A DNA stretch of 64,000 nucleotides from Opitutus sp. (GCA_024998815.1 JACEUQ010000001.1:1488001-1552000), one strand, 5' to 3'. Numbered from the stretch's first letter, positions 26,380-35,319 are shown. A program made the numbers and translations. The notes: generated by a model not told the origin, from the sequence alone.

Positions 26380-27508
26380 GCGGTTGCCGTTGCTGGCGGG
26401 GGTTTGCGCGGTCCCGTCCGAGTGGCACCACCACCTCGGCGCAGATTGCTTTCGTTCGCTGCCGACCGGCTACCTCGTCAACACCCGCCGAACCGCGCGG
26501 TGGGTGCCCTGTCGACATGCCCAACGCTCCTGCCGTCGGCTGCACCGGATCGACGAAGATGCCGATGGCCGACTTATAGCCTACGCGCAGCCCGGCGAGG
26601 CTTGCCCACATTTTGAAATCACCGCCGCAGACCGGCTGGTTTGGCGCATCGACCTGCCTGCAATGTTGGCCGACATCGCCTCGACTCTAACCCTCGACGG
26701 CCCACCCGAGGCGGTGGCACCGACCTGCTGGCGGCTCGGTACCGCCACCAAACGCCGCATCCCGGTCTTCGTTTCCCTCGCCACCTCGGTGGTCGGCCAC
26801 GCCCAAAACGTCGCCTTCGTCGCCGCCCAAAAGCACGAGCGGCCCGTCTTTTTCGTGCCAACCGCCAGTGCCGCGCTCCAACCCGTGGATACCGCCCTCG
26901 CCATGGCCAGCGGCCGCCTTGGGGTGCTGGCTGATTTTTTGGAGCTGGACCGCAAAAACCGGCTAGCAGCGACTCTCGAACTGGCCGAACGCTGGCGCGA
27001 TCTCGACCGCGAGCCCGCCCGCGTTTTGGAAAAGCTCCCCCTGCCAGCCGGGGCCACCTGGGCGCATCTGGTGGTGACACTGCTGACCAACGGCAAAATC
27101 AACATCGCTCACAGGACGGGTTCGCCTGAACGCTCCTACTCCCGCGCCGAACTTGGCTTCGAAAACAAGGCCGGCGCTGAAACCGAAGCGTGGAGGGCGC
27201 TCGATTTCGCGGCACACCACGGTTGCATCCCGATTACCCTAACACCGGGCAAACGGGACGACTCCACCCGCAATCGCATGCGATCAATCGCCAGTGGGTT
27301 GCAACAGGTGGTGAATTTACCCACCGCTGGCTTCGAAAAAGCCACTTCGCCGTTTCACGAAACCCCCGGATGCGTGCCGGTGCTCGGTTACTGGCCGCTT
27401 TTCAAATTACGGCCCCAATCGGCTCGTTTTACCCCGCCGGTGGGTAATTACCCAGTCCCCGTCCTCGACCTCGCCGCCGATCCCGACGAACCGCCAGATT
27501 CAGATTAA
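26348..27508 (+). CDS. Uncharacterised protein with Cys-rich ribbon-like N-terminus
   Basis: A 386-residue protein. Near residues 54-90, four cysteines and histidines (PCRHAQRSC ... EACPHF) in a context with GRLIAY resemble a zinc-ribbon-like fold. The C-terminal part, around LPAGATWAHLVVTLL and RSYSRAELGFENK (~240-290), resembles proteins I associate with integrative elements and of unknown role, possibly DNA-binding; this is recognition by pattern only. It overlaps the preceding gene by 32 bp, and a terminator follows, making a compact two-gene unit. Confidence 0.7.
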   Translation: MSNLILLRLFERLPLLAGVCAVPSEWHHHLGADCFRSLPTGYLVNTRRTARWVPCRHAQRSCRRLHRIDEDADGRLIAYAQPGEACPHFEITAADRLVWRIDLPAMLADIASTLTLDGPPEAVAPTCWRLGTATKRRIPVFVSLATSVVGHAQNVAFVAAQKHERPVFFVPTASAALQPVDTALAMASGRLGVLADFLELDRKNRLAATLELAERWRDLDREPARVLEKLPLPAGATWAHLVVTLLTNGKINIAHRTGSPERSYSRAELGFENKAGAETEAWRALDFAAHHGCIPITLTPGKRDDSTRNRMRSIASGLQQVVNLPTAGFEKATSPFHETPGCVPVLGYWPLFKLRPQSARFTPPVGNYPVPVLDLAADPDEPPDSD

Positions 27509-27597
27509 CCCTCTCTACAAAAGCCGCTTGCGAACCGCAGGCGGCTTTTTTGTGCCCCAGTCGCGGGGCCGTTTTTGGGTAATTTGGGTAATTACCC
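27442..27597. promoter_or_regulatory. Two GGGTAATTACCC palindromes before the recombination operon
   Basis: The 12-bp perfect palindrome GGGTAATTACCC occurs at 27442-27453 (inside the end of the upstream gene) and 27586-27597, upstream of the 27706 start. The second is nested in a wider inverted region (TTTTGGGTAA ... TAACCCAAAA). These are candidate operator sites. Confidence 0.4.
27521..27551 (+). terminator. Rho-independent terminator after the two-gene unit
   Basis: AAGCCGC and GCGGCTT arms around a ~17-nt loop, followed by a T-tract, starting 13 bp after the stop. Confidence 0.75.
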
Positions 27598-27705
27598 CCG
27601 TGGTTTCGTAACCCAAAATATCCGCAAAACCTCCGCCGCCAGCGGAGCCGGATGGGAGGCTCCGGGTTATGCCTCCCGTTCGGCGCTCTGGTGATTTGCA
27701 AACAA

Positions 27706-28785
27706 ATGTCTGTTTCCGCCGTCAATAAACCAGCCGCCCCCGTGACCATAACGCGCGGCCTGATCCCGAGCGCCACCCGCCTCGCCCTTTACGGGCCGGA
27801 GGGCGTCGGCAAGACCTCCCTCACCGCCGGTTTCCCCGCACCGGTGTTCCTTGATACCGAGGGAGGCTCCGCCCACCTCGACGTCGCCCGTTTCCCCCGG
27901 CCCCGCGCCTGGGCCGAGCTGCTCGCCGCCACCAACCACCTGGTCGCCGCCGACCATGGGTTTCAAACCCTAGTGATCGACTCCATCGACTGGGCCGAAA
28001 AGCTCCTCATCGAGGAAGTCTGCCGCAAGGCCAACAAGGAGAGCCTGGAAGACTTCGGCTACGGCAAAGGTAACGTCTACCTTGCCGAGGAGTTCGCCCG
28101 CTTTTTGGCCCTGCTCGAAAAGCTCCGCGACCGCGGTATTCACGTGGTCCTCGTTGGACACTCGATGATCCGCAAGTTCGAGGCTCCCGACGCGGTCGGT
28201 GCCTACGACCGCTTTGAGCTGAAACTGAGCAAACAGGTCGCCGCCTTGGTGAAGGAGTGGGTCGATGCCCTGTTATTTGTGAACTTCGTCACCAAGGTCA
28301 CAGAAAAGGACGGTAAACAGCGTGCCGTCGGTGGCCGTGAACGGGTCATCCACACCACTCACACAGCAGCCTGGGATGCTAAAAACCGTTACGGTCTCGA
28401 AGACAAAGTCCCCTGCGTCGTCGCGAGCCTCGCCCCGCTCTTCACCCGCGCAGCAACCCCCGCCACACCAGCACCGGCGTCGCCCAAGGTCCGTTCCTCA
28501 TCGCCTGCTGCAACCACGCCAGCCTCACCGTTGCTCCTAATCACCCGCGAGCAGGCCGAAAAAATCGACCTCTACTGGGTCACCCTCAACAAAACGCACG
28601 AGGACCGCGCAAAGGCTTTCGCTTGGATCGGCTGCGATAGCATCGACCTGCACTGGAACGAACTCACCGCCGACCAAGCCGAACGGTTAATCGGCAAGCT
28701 ACAGGACCAGATGAACAAGATTGCCGAGGCGTCGACCTCGACCGCAGCCAAAGCGGCCTCGCGCCAGAACGGAGGTGCCCGATGA
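27706..28785 (+). CDS. Phage RecA-like ATPase, AAA_24/Sak4-type
   Basis: A 359-residue P-loop ATPase resembling phage Sak4 single-strand annealing or recombination proteins. Visible: Walker A GPEGVGKTS (~28-36), FLDTEGG (~48-54), Walker B TLVIDSIDW (~89-97) and a sensor-like HVVLVGHS. After residue ~250 comes a Pro/Ala-rich linker and a helical C-terminal part. The ATG at 27706 is chosen; the upstream frame to 27652 adds no family sequence. It starts a run of tightly overlapping recombination and replication genes. Confidence 0.85.
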   Translation: MSVSAVNKPAAPVTITRGLIPSATRLALYGPEGVGKTSLTAGFPAPVFLDTEGGSAHLDVARFPRPRAWAELLAATNHLVAADHGFQTLVIDSIDWAEKLLIEEVCRKANKESLEDFGYGKGNVYLAEEFARFLALLEKLRDRGIHVVLVGHSMIRKFEAPDAVGAYDRFELKLSKQVAALVKEWVDALLFVNFVTKVTEKDGKQRAVGGRERVIHTTHTAAWDAKNRYGLEDKVPCVVASLAPLFTRAATPATPAPASPKVRSSSPAATTPASPLLLITREQAEKIDLYWVTLNKTHEDRAKAFAWIGCDSIDLHWNELTADQAERLIGKLQDQMNKIAEASTSTAAKAASRQNGGAR

Positions 28786-29444
28786 GCACCTATATTTTCG
28801 ACATCGAAACCGGCCCGCGTTCCCGCGCCGAACTCGCCGAGTGCGTGCCGCACTTTGAGGCCCCGGCCAACTGGAAGGACCCCGAAAAGATCCGCGCCTA
28901 CGTCGCCGAAAAGGAGGCCGAGTGGTTCCAGTCCGGGGCCCTCTCCGCGCTCACCGGTCGGGTGCTCGCGATCGGCTACACCAACGAGGCGACCGGAGAA
29001 ATCGGCTTCTTTGCCTCCAATAATGAGGCCGCTGATATCGGTGCCTTTTGGCAACTGATCGCCCCCACCGGTTACCTGCAGGCCGAGCTGATCGGGTTTA
29101 ACAGCAACCGCTTCGACCTGCCGTTTTTGATCCGCCGCTCCTGGCATCTCCGCGTGCCGGTGCCGACCGAACTCGTTTCCGGCCGGTTTCTGCCCTCCCA
29201 TTGCCGCGACCTGCTCGACTGCTGGCGATGCGGCAACCGCGAGGACTCCGTCTCGCTCGACCGCCTAGCTCAGTTCCTCGGCGTCGGCCGCAAGACAGGT
29301 CACGGCGCGGACTTCGCCGCCCAGTGGGCGACCGACCCCGCCGGTGCCCTCGACTACCTCGCCAACGACCTCCGCCTCACCCGCCGCTGCGCCGTCGCGC
29401 TCGGCCTCCTCGCTCAATCCTCCGCCTCCCAACCCTCCCTTTAA
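28782..29444 (+). CDS. DEDD-family 3'-5' exonuclease
   Basis: A 220-residue RNase H-fold exonuclease. Exo I motif FDIETGP (~5-11) gives the metal-binding Asp and Glu; Exo II-like IGFNSNRFDLPFL (~104-116) gives the second Asp; Exo III-like DYLANDLRLT (~195-204) gives the last Asp. A three-part DEDD pattern. It probably processes ends for the Sak4-like annealing protein; the start overlaps the previous stop as ATGA, which supports coupled expression. Confidence 0.85.
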   Translation: MSTYIFDIETGPRSRAELAECVPHFEAPANWKDPEKIRAYVAEKEAEWFQSGALSALTGRVLAIGYTNEATGEIGFFASNNEAADIGAFWQLIAPTGYLQAELIGFNSNRFDLPFLIRRSWHLRVPVPTELVSGRFLPSHCRDLLDCWRCGNREDSVSLDRLAQFLGVGRKTGHGADFAAQWATDPAGALDYLANDLRLTRRCAVALGLLAQSSASQPSL

Positions 29445-29449
29445 TTACC

Positions 29450-29887
29450 ATGAAATACACTGCTTCCGCCGACGCCCCCAAATCCTACCACGTACCCGCC
29501 GGTGACTATACGGTCGCCATCGTCGAGGCCACCGAAACCGTTTCGCGCGCCACCGGCGCGGATATGATCAAGCTCACACTCCTAGCTGAAACGCCCGACG
29601 GAGCCAGCGCGAAGGTTTTCGATTACCTGGTCGCATCCGCCTCCTCCGCCTGGAAAATCGACGCCTTCCGCCGGGCGCTAGGCCATGAAATTGATCCTGA
29701 AGAATTAGTTGAACTCACAGCCGAAGAGCTGATCGGCCTCACCCTGCGCGTCCGCCTCAAAGTCGAGAACTACAACGGCAAGGCTAACAATAAAGTGGAA
29801 TTCTGGCTCGCCCCGCTTCTGCCCACCGTTCCGGCCGCCTCCGCCAACGCCGCCAAAAAGGAAGGAGCCGCCAATGAGCCGTTTTAA
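29450..29887 (+). CDS. DUF669-like phage ssDNA-associated protein
   Basis: A 145-residue protein. The pattern YHVPAGDYTVAIVEA, GADMIKLTLL and LVELTAEELIGLTLRVRLKVE, with a long run of beta strands, resembles DUF669 proteins, often next to recombinase and helicase genes and thought to bind single-stranded DNA. The C-terminal tail is acidic and short (ANEPF), as in SSB-like proteins. It overlaps the helicase by 14 bp. The longer frame starting at 29201 lies inside the exonuclease gene and is rejected. Confidence 0.7.
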   Translation: MKYTASADAPKSYHVPAGDYTVAIVEATETVSRATGADMIKLTLLAETPDGASAKVFDYLVASASSAWKIDAFRRALGHEIDPEELVELTAEELIGLTLRVRLKVENYNGKANNKVEFWLAPLLPTVPAASANAAKKEGAANEPF

Positions 29888-31421
29888 CCTCCGCCCCTAC
29901 CAAACGGCCTGCGTCGAGGCCGTACTCAGCAAGTTCCGCCAGCACGGTAAACTGCTGGCCGTCCTCCCCACCGCCGCCGGTAAAACCGTGATCTTTTCCC
30001 ACACGGCAGAAAAGTTCGCGCCCGGCCGCACCCTGATCCTCGCCCACCGCGAGGAATTACTCAGCCAAGCGGCGGACAAGCTCACCCGCGCCACTGGCAT
30101 CGTCGCCGAAACCGAATGCGGCACCCGCCAAGCCAGCCTCAACGCCCAGGTGGTGGTCGCCTCGGTGCAAACCCTGATGGGCGAAAAGCGTCTCAGCCGT
30201 TGGCCCCGCGACCATTTTAATTTGGTCGTGGTCGACGAGGCGCACCATGCCCTCGCCGAGAGTTACCAGCGGGTACTCCGGCACTTTGACGGTCACGCCA
30301 AAGTGCTGGGCGTGACCGCCACGCCCGACCGCGGTGACAAGAAAAACCTCGGCACCTACTTCGAGGACATCGCCTTCGAGGTCGGTCTGCACGAGCTGAT
30401 AGAACAAGGATACCTCACGCGTATTTCGGTGCTCACGCTGCCGGTGGAGATCAACCTGACCGAAGTGCGCACCTTGGCCGGTGACTACAACGACGCCGAC
30501 CTGGGTATCGCCATCGAGCCGCTATTACGCGGCATCGTCACCGCCCTGCGCGAGTCGATCGGCACCCGAAAAACCCTCGTCTTCCTGCCACTGATCCGCA
30601 CTTCCCAGTTGTTCGTCGAACTTTGCCAAGAGGCCGGTTTCACCGCCGCCCACATCGACGGTCAAGGCGAGGATAGAGCCGAGCTGCTGGCCCGTTTTGC
30701 CGCCGGTGATTTCCAGATACTGAGCAATTCGATGCTACTCACCGAGGGTTTTGACGAGCCCTCAATCGAGTGTGTGATTTGCCTCCGCCCGACCAAGGTC
30801 CGCGCCCTCTACGCGCAGATCATTGGTCGCGGCACGCGGCTTCACCCAGGCAAGGAAAACCTGCTGGTGTTGGACTTCCTCTGGATGACCGGCCGCCACT
30901 CCATTGTGCGGCCTGCTCATCTGGTGGCATCCACGCCAGAGATCGCCGATGCCATGATTGCCCAGTCCGTCGAAGCGGCTGTCGGTAAGGAGCTCGACTT
31001 ACTAAAGGCGGAAATCGACGCCAAGTCCCAGCGCGAAGCCTCGCTTGCCACCGAGCTGGCTGCCAACGCCAAGCGGGCGGCGCGCCAGATCGATCCGGTC
31101 GAATTCGCGCTCTCTCTGCACGAACTCGACTTGGCCGAGTACGCCCCGACCATGGCGTGGCACCACCAGCCGCCCTCGTTCAAGCAGCTCAGCCTACTCG
31201 AACGCAACGGCCTCGATCCGGCCGCCATCCGGGATAAAGGTCACGCGGCGGCGATTATCGACCGCATCCTCGCCCGGCGTAACCTTGGTTTGGCTACGCC
31301 CAAGCAAGTCGCCTGCCTGCGCCGCAACGGTCATCCCCGCCCTGATCTTGTCACGTTCGCCGACGCCGGTGTGTGGATGACGGATCGGTTCAAAAACCAG
31401 CCAACCCGGAGGGCTGCATAA
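29874..31421 (+). CDS. Superfamily 2 DEAD/DEAH-box helicase
   Basis: A 515-residue SF2 helicase of phage replication or recombination modules. Q-motif-like LRPYQTACVEAV (~6-17), Walker A TAAGKT (~33-38), DEAH (~118-121), motif III VTATP (~144-148), and motif VI GRGTR in the second RecA domain near residue 320. The last ~150 residues form a separate domain with a repeated LxRxG(L/H)-type pattern (LLERNGLDPAA, CLRRNGHPRPD). The next gene starts at its stop codon. Confidence 0.88.
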   Translation: MSRFNLRPYQTACVEAVLSKFRQHGKLLAVLPTAAGKTVIFSHTAEKFAPGRTLILAHREELLSQAADKLTRATGIVAETECGTRQASLNAQVVVASVQTLMGEKRLSRWPRDHFNLVVVDEAHHALAESYQRVLRHFDGHAKVLGVTATPDRGDKKNLGTYFEDIAFEVGLHELIEQGYLTRISVLTLPVEINLTEVRTLAGDYNDADLGIAIEPLLRGIVTALRESIGTRKTLVFLPLIRTSQLFVELCQEAGFTAAHIDGQGEDRAELLARFAAGDFQILSNSMLLTEGFDEPSIECVICLRPTKVRALYAQIIGRGTRLHPGKENLLVLDFLWMTGRHSIVRPAHLVASTPEIADAMIAQSVEAAVGKELDLLKAEIDAKSQREASLATELAANAKRAARQIDPVEFALSLHELDLAEYAPTMAWHHQPPSFKQLSLLERNGLDPAAIRDKGHAAAIIDRILARRNLGLATPKQVACLRRNGHPRPDLVTFADAGVWMTDRFKNQPTRRAA

Positions 31422-33436
31422 TGTCCCTGCGCTACACCTCGCCCTCCGCCAGCGCCGGGCCGCTCGACCTGATCGAGCGCGCCCGGCGTTATCTCGCCAA
31501 AATACCGCCCGCCGTTTCGGGCCAGCATGGCCACGACCAGACCTTCGCCGTTGCCTGCACATTGGTGCAGGGCTTCGGCCTGGCGGTGGCCGACGCCGCC
31601 CCGCTTTTTGCCGAGTACAACGCCCGTTGCTCGCCCCCGTGGTCCGAGCCTGACCTCACCCACAAACTGACCGACGCCGACCGCGCCGCATCACCCACCG
31701 AAGGCCGCGGCCACCTCGCCCGCTCCACCGGCCCCTCATCCCCCATGTCCCATCATTCTCCCAATCCTACCAATGGTCATTTGTCATTGGGCATTGGTCA
31801 TTCCGAAGGCGAAGCCTTCGAGGTCTTCCTCCGCGCCTGTTTCGAGCCGGCCGATGTCTTGTCCATCGCCCCTGGCACGCTTCACCCCGAAGCCGAGCGC
31901 GCCATCCCTGAAAACGGTGGCGTCAACATCCTCACCCGTGACGCCTGGATCGAACGCGCCTCTTCACGCGGAGGCATCGCCCACGTGTTCAGTGGGCATC
32001 ATGGTCTGTTCATCCGCATCAACCCGGTGCGCCACGGAGCCGAGGGCACCGACGAAGATGTAACCGCCCTGCGTCACGTGCTGGTTGAAAGCGACGTGAT
32101 CTCCAAGCCCGAGCAGGAACGCCAGCTCCGCGCCTCCGGTCTGCCCATCGCTGCGCTGATCGACTCAGCCGGTAACTCGGTGCACGCGTGGGTGCGGATT
32201 GACGCGAAGAACCGCGAAGAATACCACGCCCGCCGCGAGAAAGTCTGGGCATCCTTGCCCGGCTTCCAGATCGACAAGGCCAATAAAAACCCGTCGCGCT
32301 TTTCCCGTTGCCCCGGCGGCCTGCGCAATGAGGGCGTGCAACGCCTCCTCGCCGTGAATCTCGGGGCCTCCTCGTTCTCTGCGTGGGAAGCCCAGCATGT
32401 AGACGCCCGCGACATTGTCACCGGTAACACGTTCTGCGCTGAGAACGAACCGGATCCACCCCAGCTCATCGAAGGCATCCTGTTTCAAGGCGCGAAGATG
32501 ATCATCGCCGGACCGTCCAAGAGCCGGAAGACCTGGAATCTAACTGACCTCGCCATCTCGGTTTCTTTGGGGCGTCCATGGTGCGGCTTTCAAACCCGTG
32601 CCGCCTCCGTCCTCTACGTGAACCTGGAGATTGCCAAATTCAGCTACCGGAAGCGCATCCGCCTAGTCTGTGCCGGTCGCGAGTTCATGCCCGATGACCT
32701 GTCTCGCTTCCACATCTGGAATCGGCGCGGCAAGGACAACGAAATCACTGAACTTTCTACCCGACTTCGCCAGCAGGTCGCGCGAGTCGGAGCCGAACTC
32801 ATCATCATCGACCCAATCTATAAGACCTACGGGGACCGTGAGGAGAATTCAAATACCGAGATGGCGCAGGTCTTGAACGAGCTCGAAAAGTTGGCCCACG
32901 ACACCCATACAGCGGTTCTGATCGCGGCCCATTTCCCCAAGGGTAACCTCACCGGACGCGACGCCATCGACCGCGTTGCCGGTGCATCAGTCTTCGGCCG
33001 TGATCCAGACGCCTTACTGATCATGTCACCCCATGAACAGCCGGAGGCGTTCACCATCACACCGATCCTGCGCGACCTACCCCCGCAACCCGAGTTCGTG
33101 ATCCAGTGGACCACCCATCACTTCGAGCGTATCGCCGCCGACCCGAAGGCGATTCAGGGGCGCGACAACAAACCTGCCTCCGCCCGTCGTGAGACTAGTT
33201 TCATACCCGGCAGCCACCGCGCCATGTTCTCCAGCATGCCACCGCTGGCCAACTCGGCAAACCCCGAGGAAAGCGCCGTGATCGCCTACATTTCCGCCAA
33301 GCTGACGGCAGCGGGGAAAGACCCCACCAAGGCGGTATCGGTCTTCCATACGATCCGCCACCCTGACAGGGGCATGCTCATCTTCGACCGTGCCTCCAAG
33401 ACGTGGAAAGGAGTCAACTATGTCGCCGCAGAATAA
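31421..33436 (+). CDS. Primase/helicase-like protein with RepA-type ATPase domain
   Basis: A 671-residue replication protein. The N-terminal ~85 residues look like a primase-associated helical domain, and residues ~180-290 carry a primase/polymerase-like core (HVLVESDVISKPEQ, IDSAGNSVHAWVRID). An AAA_25-type ATPase follows: P-loop GPSKSRKTW (~362-370), Walker B LIIIDPIYK (~463-471). Between the domains sits a low-complexity HSPNPTNGHLSLGIGHS segment formed from a repeat. The start GGAGGG...ATG overlaps the helicase TAA. It probably initiates replication of the element. Confidence 0.75.
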   Translation: MSLRYTSPSASAGPLDLIERARRYLAKIPPAVSGQHGHDQTFAVACTLVQGFGLAVADAAPLFAEYNARCSPPWSEPDLTHKLTDADRAASPTEGRGHLARSTGPSSPMSHHSPNPTNGHLSLGIGHSEGEAFEVFLRACFEPADVLSIAPGTLHPEAERAIPENGGVNILTRDAWIERASSRGGIAHVFSGHHGLFIRINPVRHGAEGTDEDVTALRHVLVESDVISKPEQERQLRASGLPIAALIDSAGNSVHAWVRIDAKNREEYHARREKVWASLPGFQIDKANKNPSRFSRCPGGLRNEGVQRLLAVNLGASSFSAWEAQHVDARDIVTGNTFCAENEPDPPQLIEGILFQGAKMIIAGPSKSRKTWNLTDLAISVSLGRPWCGFQTRAASVLYVNLEIAKFSYRKRIRLVCAGREFMPDDLSRFHIWNRRGKDNEITELSTRLRQQVARVGAELIIIDPIYKTYGDREENSNTEMAQVLNELEKLAHDTHTAVLIAAHFPKGNLTGRDAIDRVAGASVFGRDPDALLIMSPHEQPEAFTITPILRDLPPQPEFVIQWTTHHFERIAADPKAIQGRDNKPASARRETSFIPGSHRAMFSSMPPLANSANPEESAVIAYISAKLTAAGKDPTKAVSVFHTIRHPDRGMLIFDRASKTWKGVNYVAAE

Positions 33437-33698
33437 CCTCCATTGCTCGCCCCGCGCCACCTTGCGCGCCACGGTGACGCCGGTCAGCGCCACCCCCCTC
33501 CTTAGCGTCACTAGCTCACAGGTGGCGCTAAGCGTGACGCTAGCCCCTGCTGCTATTCTTCTAAAGAAGAAGAGAGCGAGCTACGCTAACGCTCGCCTCT
33601 CTTCTTTCGACGGGACGGACCAACCGCCCACGCCGCTCCGACTACTCGCTACCCGCTACTCACCACTCGCAACTTTCGCCGCTGGAGGTGCCCGATGA
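33420..33698 (+). CDS. Small uncharacterised ORF with internal hairpins
   Basis: A 92-codon frame starting inside the previous gene's end (GGAG eight bases before ATG) and ending as ATGA with the resolvase start, a layout that favours real translation. Its sequence is low-complexity (Ser/Thr/Ala-rich, then KKKRASY). The DNA holds two strong inverted repeats (TAGCGTCAC at 33503 with GTGACGCTA at 33534; a longer one at 33562-33608) and a CTCGCTACCCGCTACTCACC repeat, so it could instead be a structured spacer RNA. Confidence 0.35.
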   Translation: MSPQNNLHCSPRATLRATVTPVSATPLLSVTSSQVALSVTLAPAAILLKKKRASYANARLSSFDGTDQPPTPLRLLATRYSPLATFAAGGAR

Positions 33699-34147
33699 AC
33701 TCACGCGAAAAAGGTAAACGCGGTGAGCGCCGTTGGCGTGACGTGCTGCGCGAAGCCGGCTTCCTCAAAGCCCATCGAGGCGTACAGTACGCGGGCGGCA
33801 CCGACTCGCCCGACGTGGCTTGTCCGGAGCTGCCCGGCATCCACTTCGAGGTGAAGGCCGTCGAAGCGCTCAACATCTGGCGAGCGATGGACCAGGCAAT
33901 CCGCGACGCCGGTGCGCGCAAGACGCCGATAGTGGCCCACACCCGCAACCGCTCCGGCTGGCTCGTGACGATGCGCGCCGACGACTGGCTCACCCTCATC
34001 CGGCAAAGCGACCACGTCGCAGCACTCGTTGCGTCCGACGTAGCGGAAGCGCGGAGCGATTTCGACTCAGCCCCCGCCACCGCCAAGCCACCTGACGCCG
34101 ATTCCTTGCCCCTTGCAGCCACCCCACCCCCCAAGCCCTTGCCATGA
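33695..34147 (+). CDS. Holliday junction resolvase-like nuclease
   Basis: A 150-residue protein. The N-terminal 90 residues match archaeal/phage Hjc-like PD-(D/E)XK nucleases: basic helix KGKRGERRWRDVLREAG (~6-22), catalytic Asp in DSPDVAC and the strand HFEVKAVE (~50-57) with Glu and Lys. The tail after residue ~110 is Ala/Pro-rich and disordered-looking. It would resolve branched DNA during replication before packaging. The start overlaps the previous and the stop overlaps the next gene as ATGA. Confidence 0.82.
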   Translation: MNSREKGKRGERRWRDVLREAGFLKAHRGVQYAGGTDSPDVACPELPGIHFEVKAVEALNIWRAMDQAIRDAGARKTPIVAHTRNRSGWLVTMRADDWLTLIRQSDHVAALVASDVAEARSDFDSAPATAKPPDADSLPLAATPPPKPLP

Positions 34148-34710
34148 CCTGCGCCGACCGCCAAGCAGCCCGCGATGCCCAATACTCGGAGGCCTATCGC
34201 GCTTGGGTGGCCAGCCTCTCACCCGCCGAACGAGCTCAACTCGCGGCGGGGGGCTTGGCTCAACCCGACGCCACGCGTCACACCAACACGCCCCAGCACG
34301 ACGACACCTTGCTCGAACGTCGCGCTGCTCCCGATCCTACGCCCGACTCCGTTGCCGAAGACGCCGATGATCCCAGCCCAACCGACGCCACTGCCGACCA
34401 AGTGGCAGCCTCAGCTTCGGCGATCCTCGCTTCGTTTTGCGCCCGCATCCGGTCGCACCCCAACCCCATGCTCGCCTTCGACGCCGCCTGTTTCGCGTCC
34501 GGCCTCATGGACATCGAAGGCCTGAGCGAAGCCGCGCTCGCCGAACGCCACGGGGTGACACGCGCGGGGTTTTCCAAACTCGTCGTGAAGTGGTCCGAAA
34601 CGTTCGGCCTGCCACCGTCGCGGGGGATGCGCACCAAGCGAGCCCGCCGCATTTACCGCCTCGCCCAATTGACATCGCACACCTCAAAACATGACCGCGC
34701 CCAAAACTAA
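34144..34710 (+). CDS. HTH-containing protein of unknown role
   Basis: A 188-residue protein. An Ala/Asp-rich linker (~45-85) precedes a C-terminal domain with a clear helix-turn-helix (SEAALAERHGVTRAGFSKLV, ~134-153), like those in sigma-factor-like or phage regulatory proteins. A late-gene regulator or terminase-associated DNA binder is possible. It overlaps the resolvase by 4 bp and the next gene by 20 bp. Confidence 0.6.
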   Translation: MTCADRQAARDAQYSEAYRAWVASLSPAERAQLAAGGLAQPDATRHTNTPQHDDTLLERRAAPDPTPDSVAEDADDPSPTDATADQVAASASAILASFCARIRSHPNPMLAFDAACFASGLMDIEGLSEAALAERHGVTRAGFSKLVVKWSETFGLPPSRGMRTKRARRIYRLAQLTSHTSKHDRAQN

Positions 34711-35266
34711 ACCTGTCTCACTCGAAATCCTTCCCGCCGTAGCTACCGACGGGGGGATTGTTCTCTCCATCGACCTCGCGCTGGCGATCAATGCCGCCTT
34801 CACCAAGGCCCAAACCCTTGCTGGTTCGGCCCGAGAAAAGGCCCAGCACGCCATCGTTGCGGCCATCGACTGCGGGCGGTTACTCGAACGACAAAAGAGC
34901 AGTTTGCCCCATGGGGCTTGGACGGATTGGCTTGCCGTGAATTGTCCCGAAATCTCGGGACGAACGGCCCAACGCTACATTCGATTATCAAAAACGACAC
35001 ATGTGTCGTTTTTCAATGATGCCCACTCGTTGCGTCAGGCTTACCTCGCAACGGGGGTATTACCCGAACCGGCTCCACGCGAAGCCGTCCAGCCCGATGC
35101 GAATACACCGGTCATCCAATTCACGAAAGGGCTGGATCAGTTCCGGCGCTGGTACCACCGCCGCACCGACGACACCCCGCTGGCCAAGTGGACCCCCGAA
35201 GCACGCCGCCTGCTCCGGCAAGAACTCACCTGGTTCAAGAACCTCTACGACGACCTTGCGGCCTAA
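34691..35266 (+). CDS. DUF3102-like protein
   Basis: A 191-residue protein. Helical N-terminal half with INAAFTKAQTLAGSAREKA, then LLERQKSSLPHGAWTDWL and GRTAQRYIRLSK (~95-105), a pattern known from DUF3102 and related plasmid/phage proteins (ParB- or KorB-like HTH). The codons for KTTHVSF contain a perfect 24-bp palindrome also found near int, so the gene may be a binding site or encode its own regulator. Function unknown. Confidence 0.6.
   Translation: MTAPKTKPVSLEILPAVATDGGIVLSIDLALAINAAFTKAQTLAGSAREKAQHAIVAAIDCGRLLERQKSSLPHGAWTDWLAVNCPEISGRTAQRYIRLSKTTHVSFFNDAHSLRQAYLATGVLPEPAPREAVQPDANTPVIQFTKGLDQFRRWYHRRTDDTPLAKWTPEARRLLRQELTWFKNLYDDLAA
34990..35013. promoter_or_regulatory. 24-bp perfect palindrome inside the DUF3102-like gene
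   Basis: Arms AAAAACGACACA/TGTGTCGTTTTT without spacer. Shares AAAAACGACA...TGTCGTTTTT with 24509-24532, 10.5 kb away in the same element. Confidence 0.45.
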
Positions 35267-35319
35267 AATGCCGAGGGGGACGCAGCTCGGCGCTTCATTG
35301 TGCGCGATGCTTGCCAACC

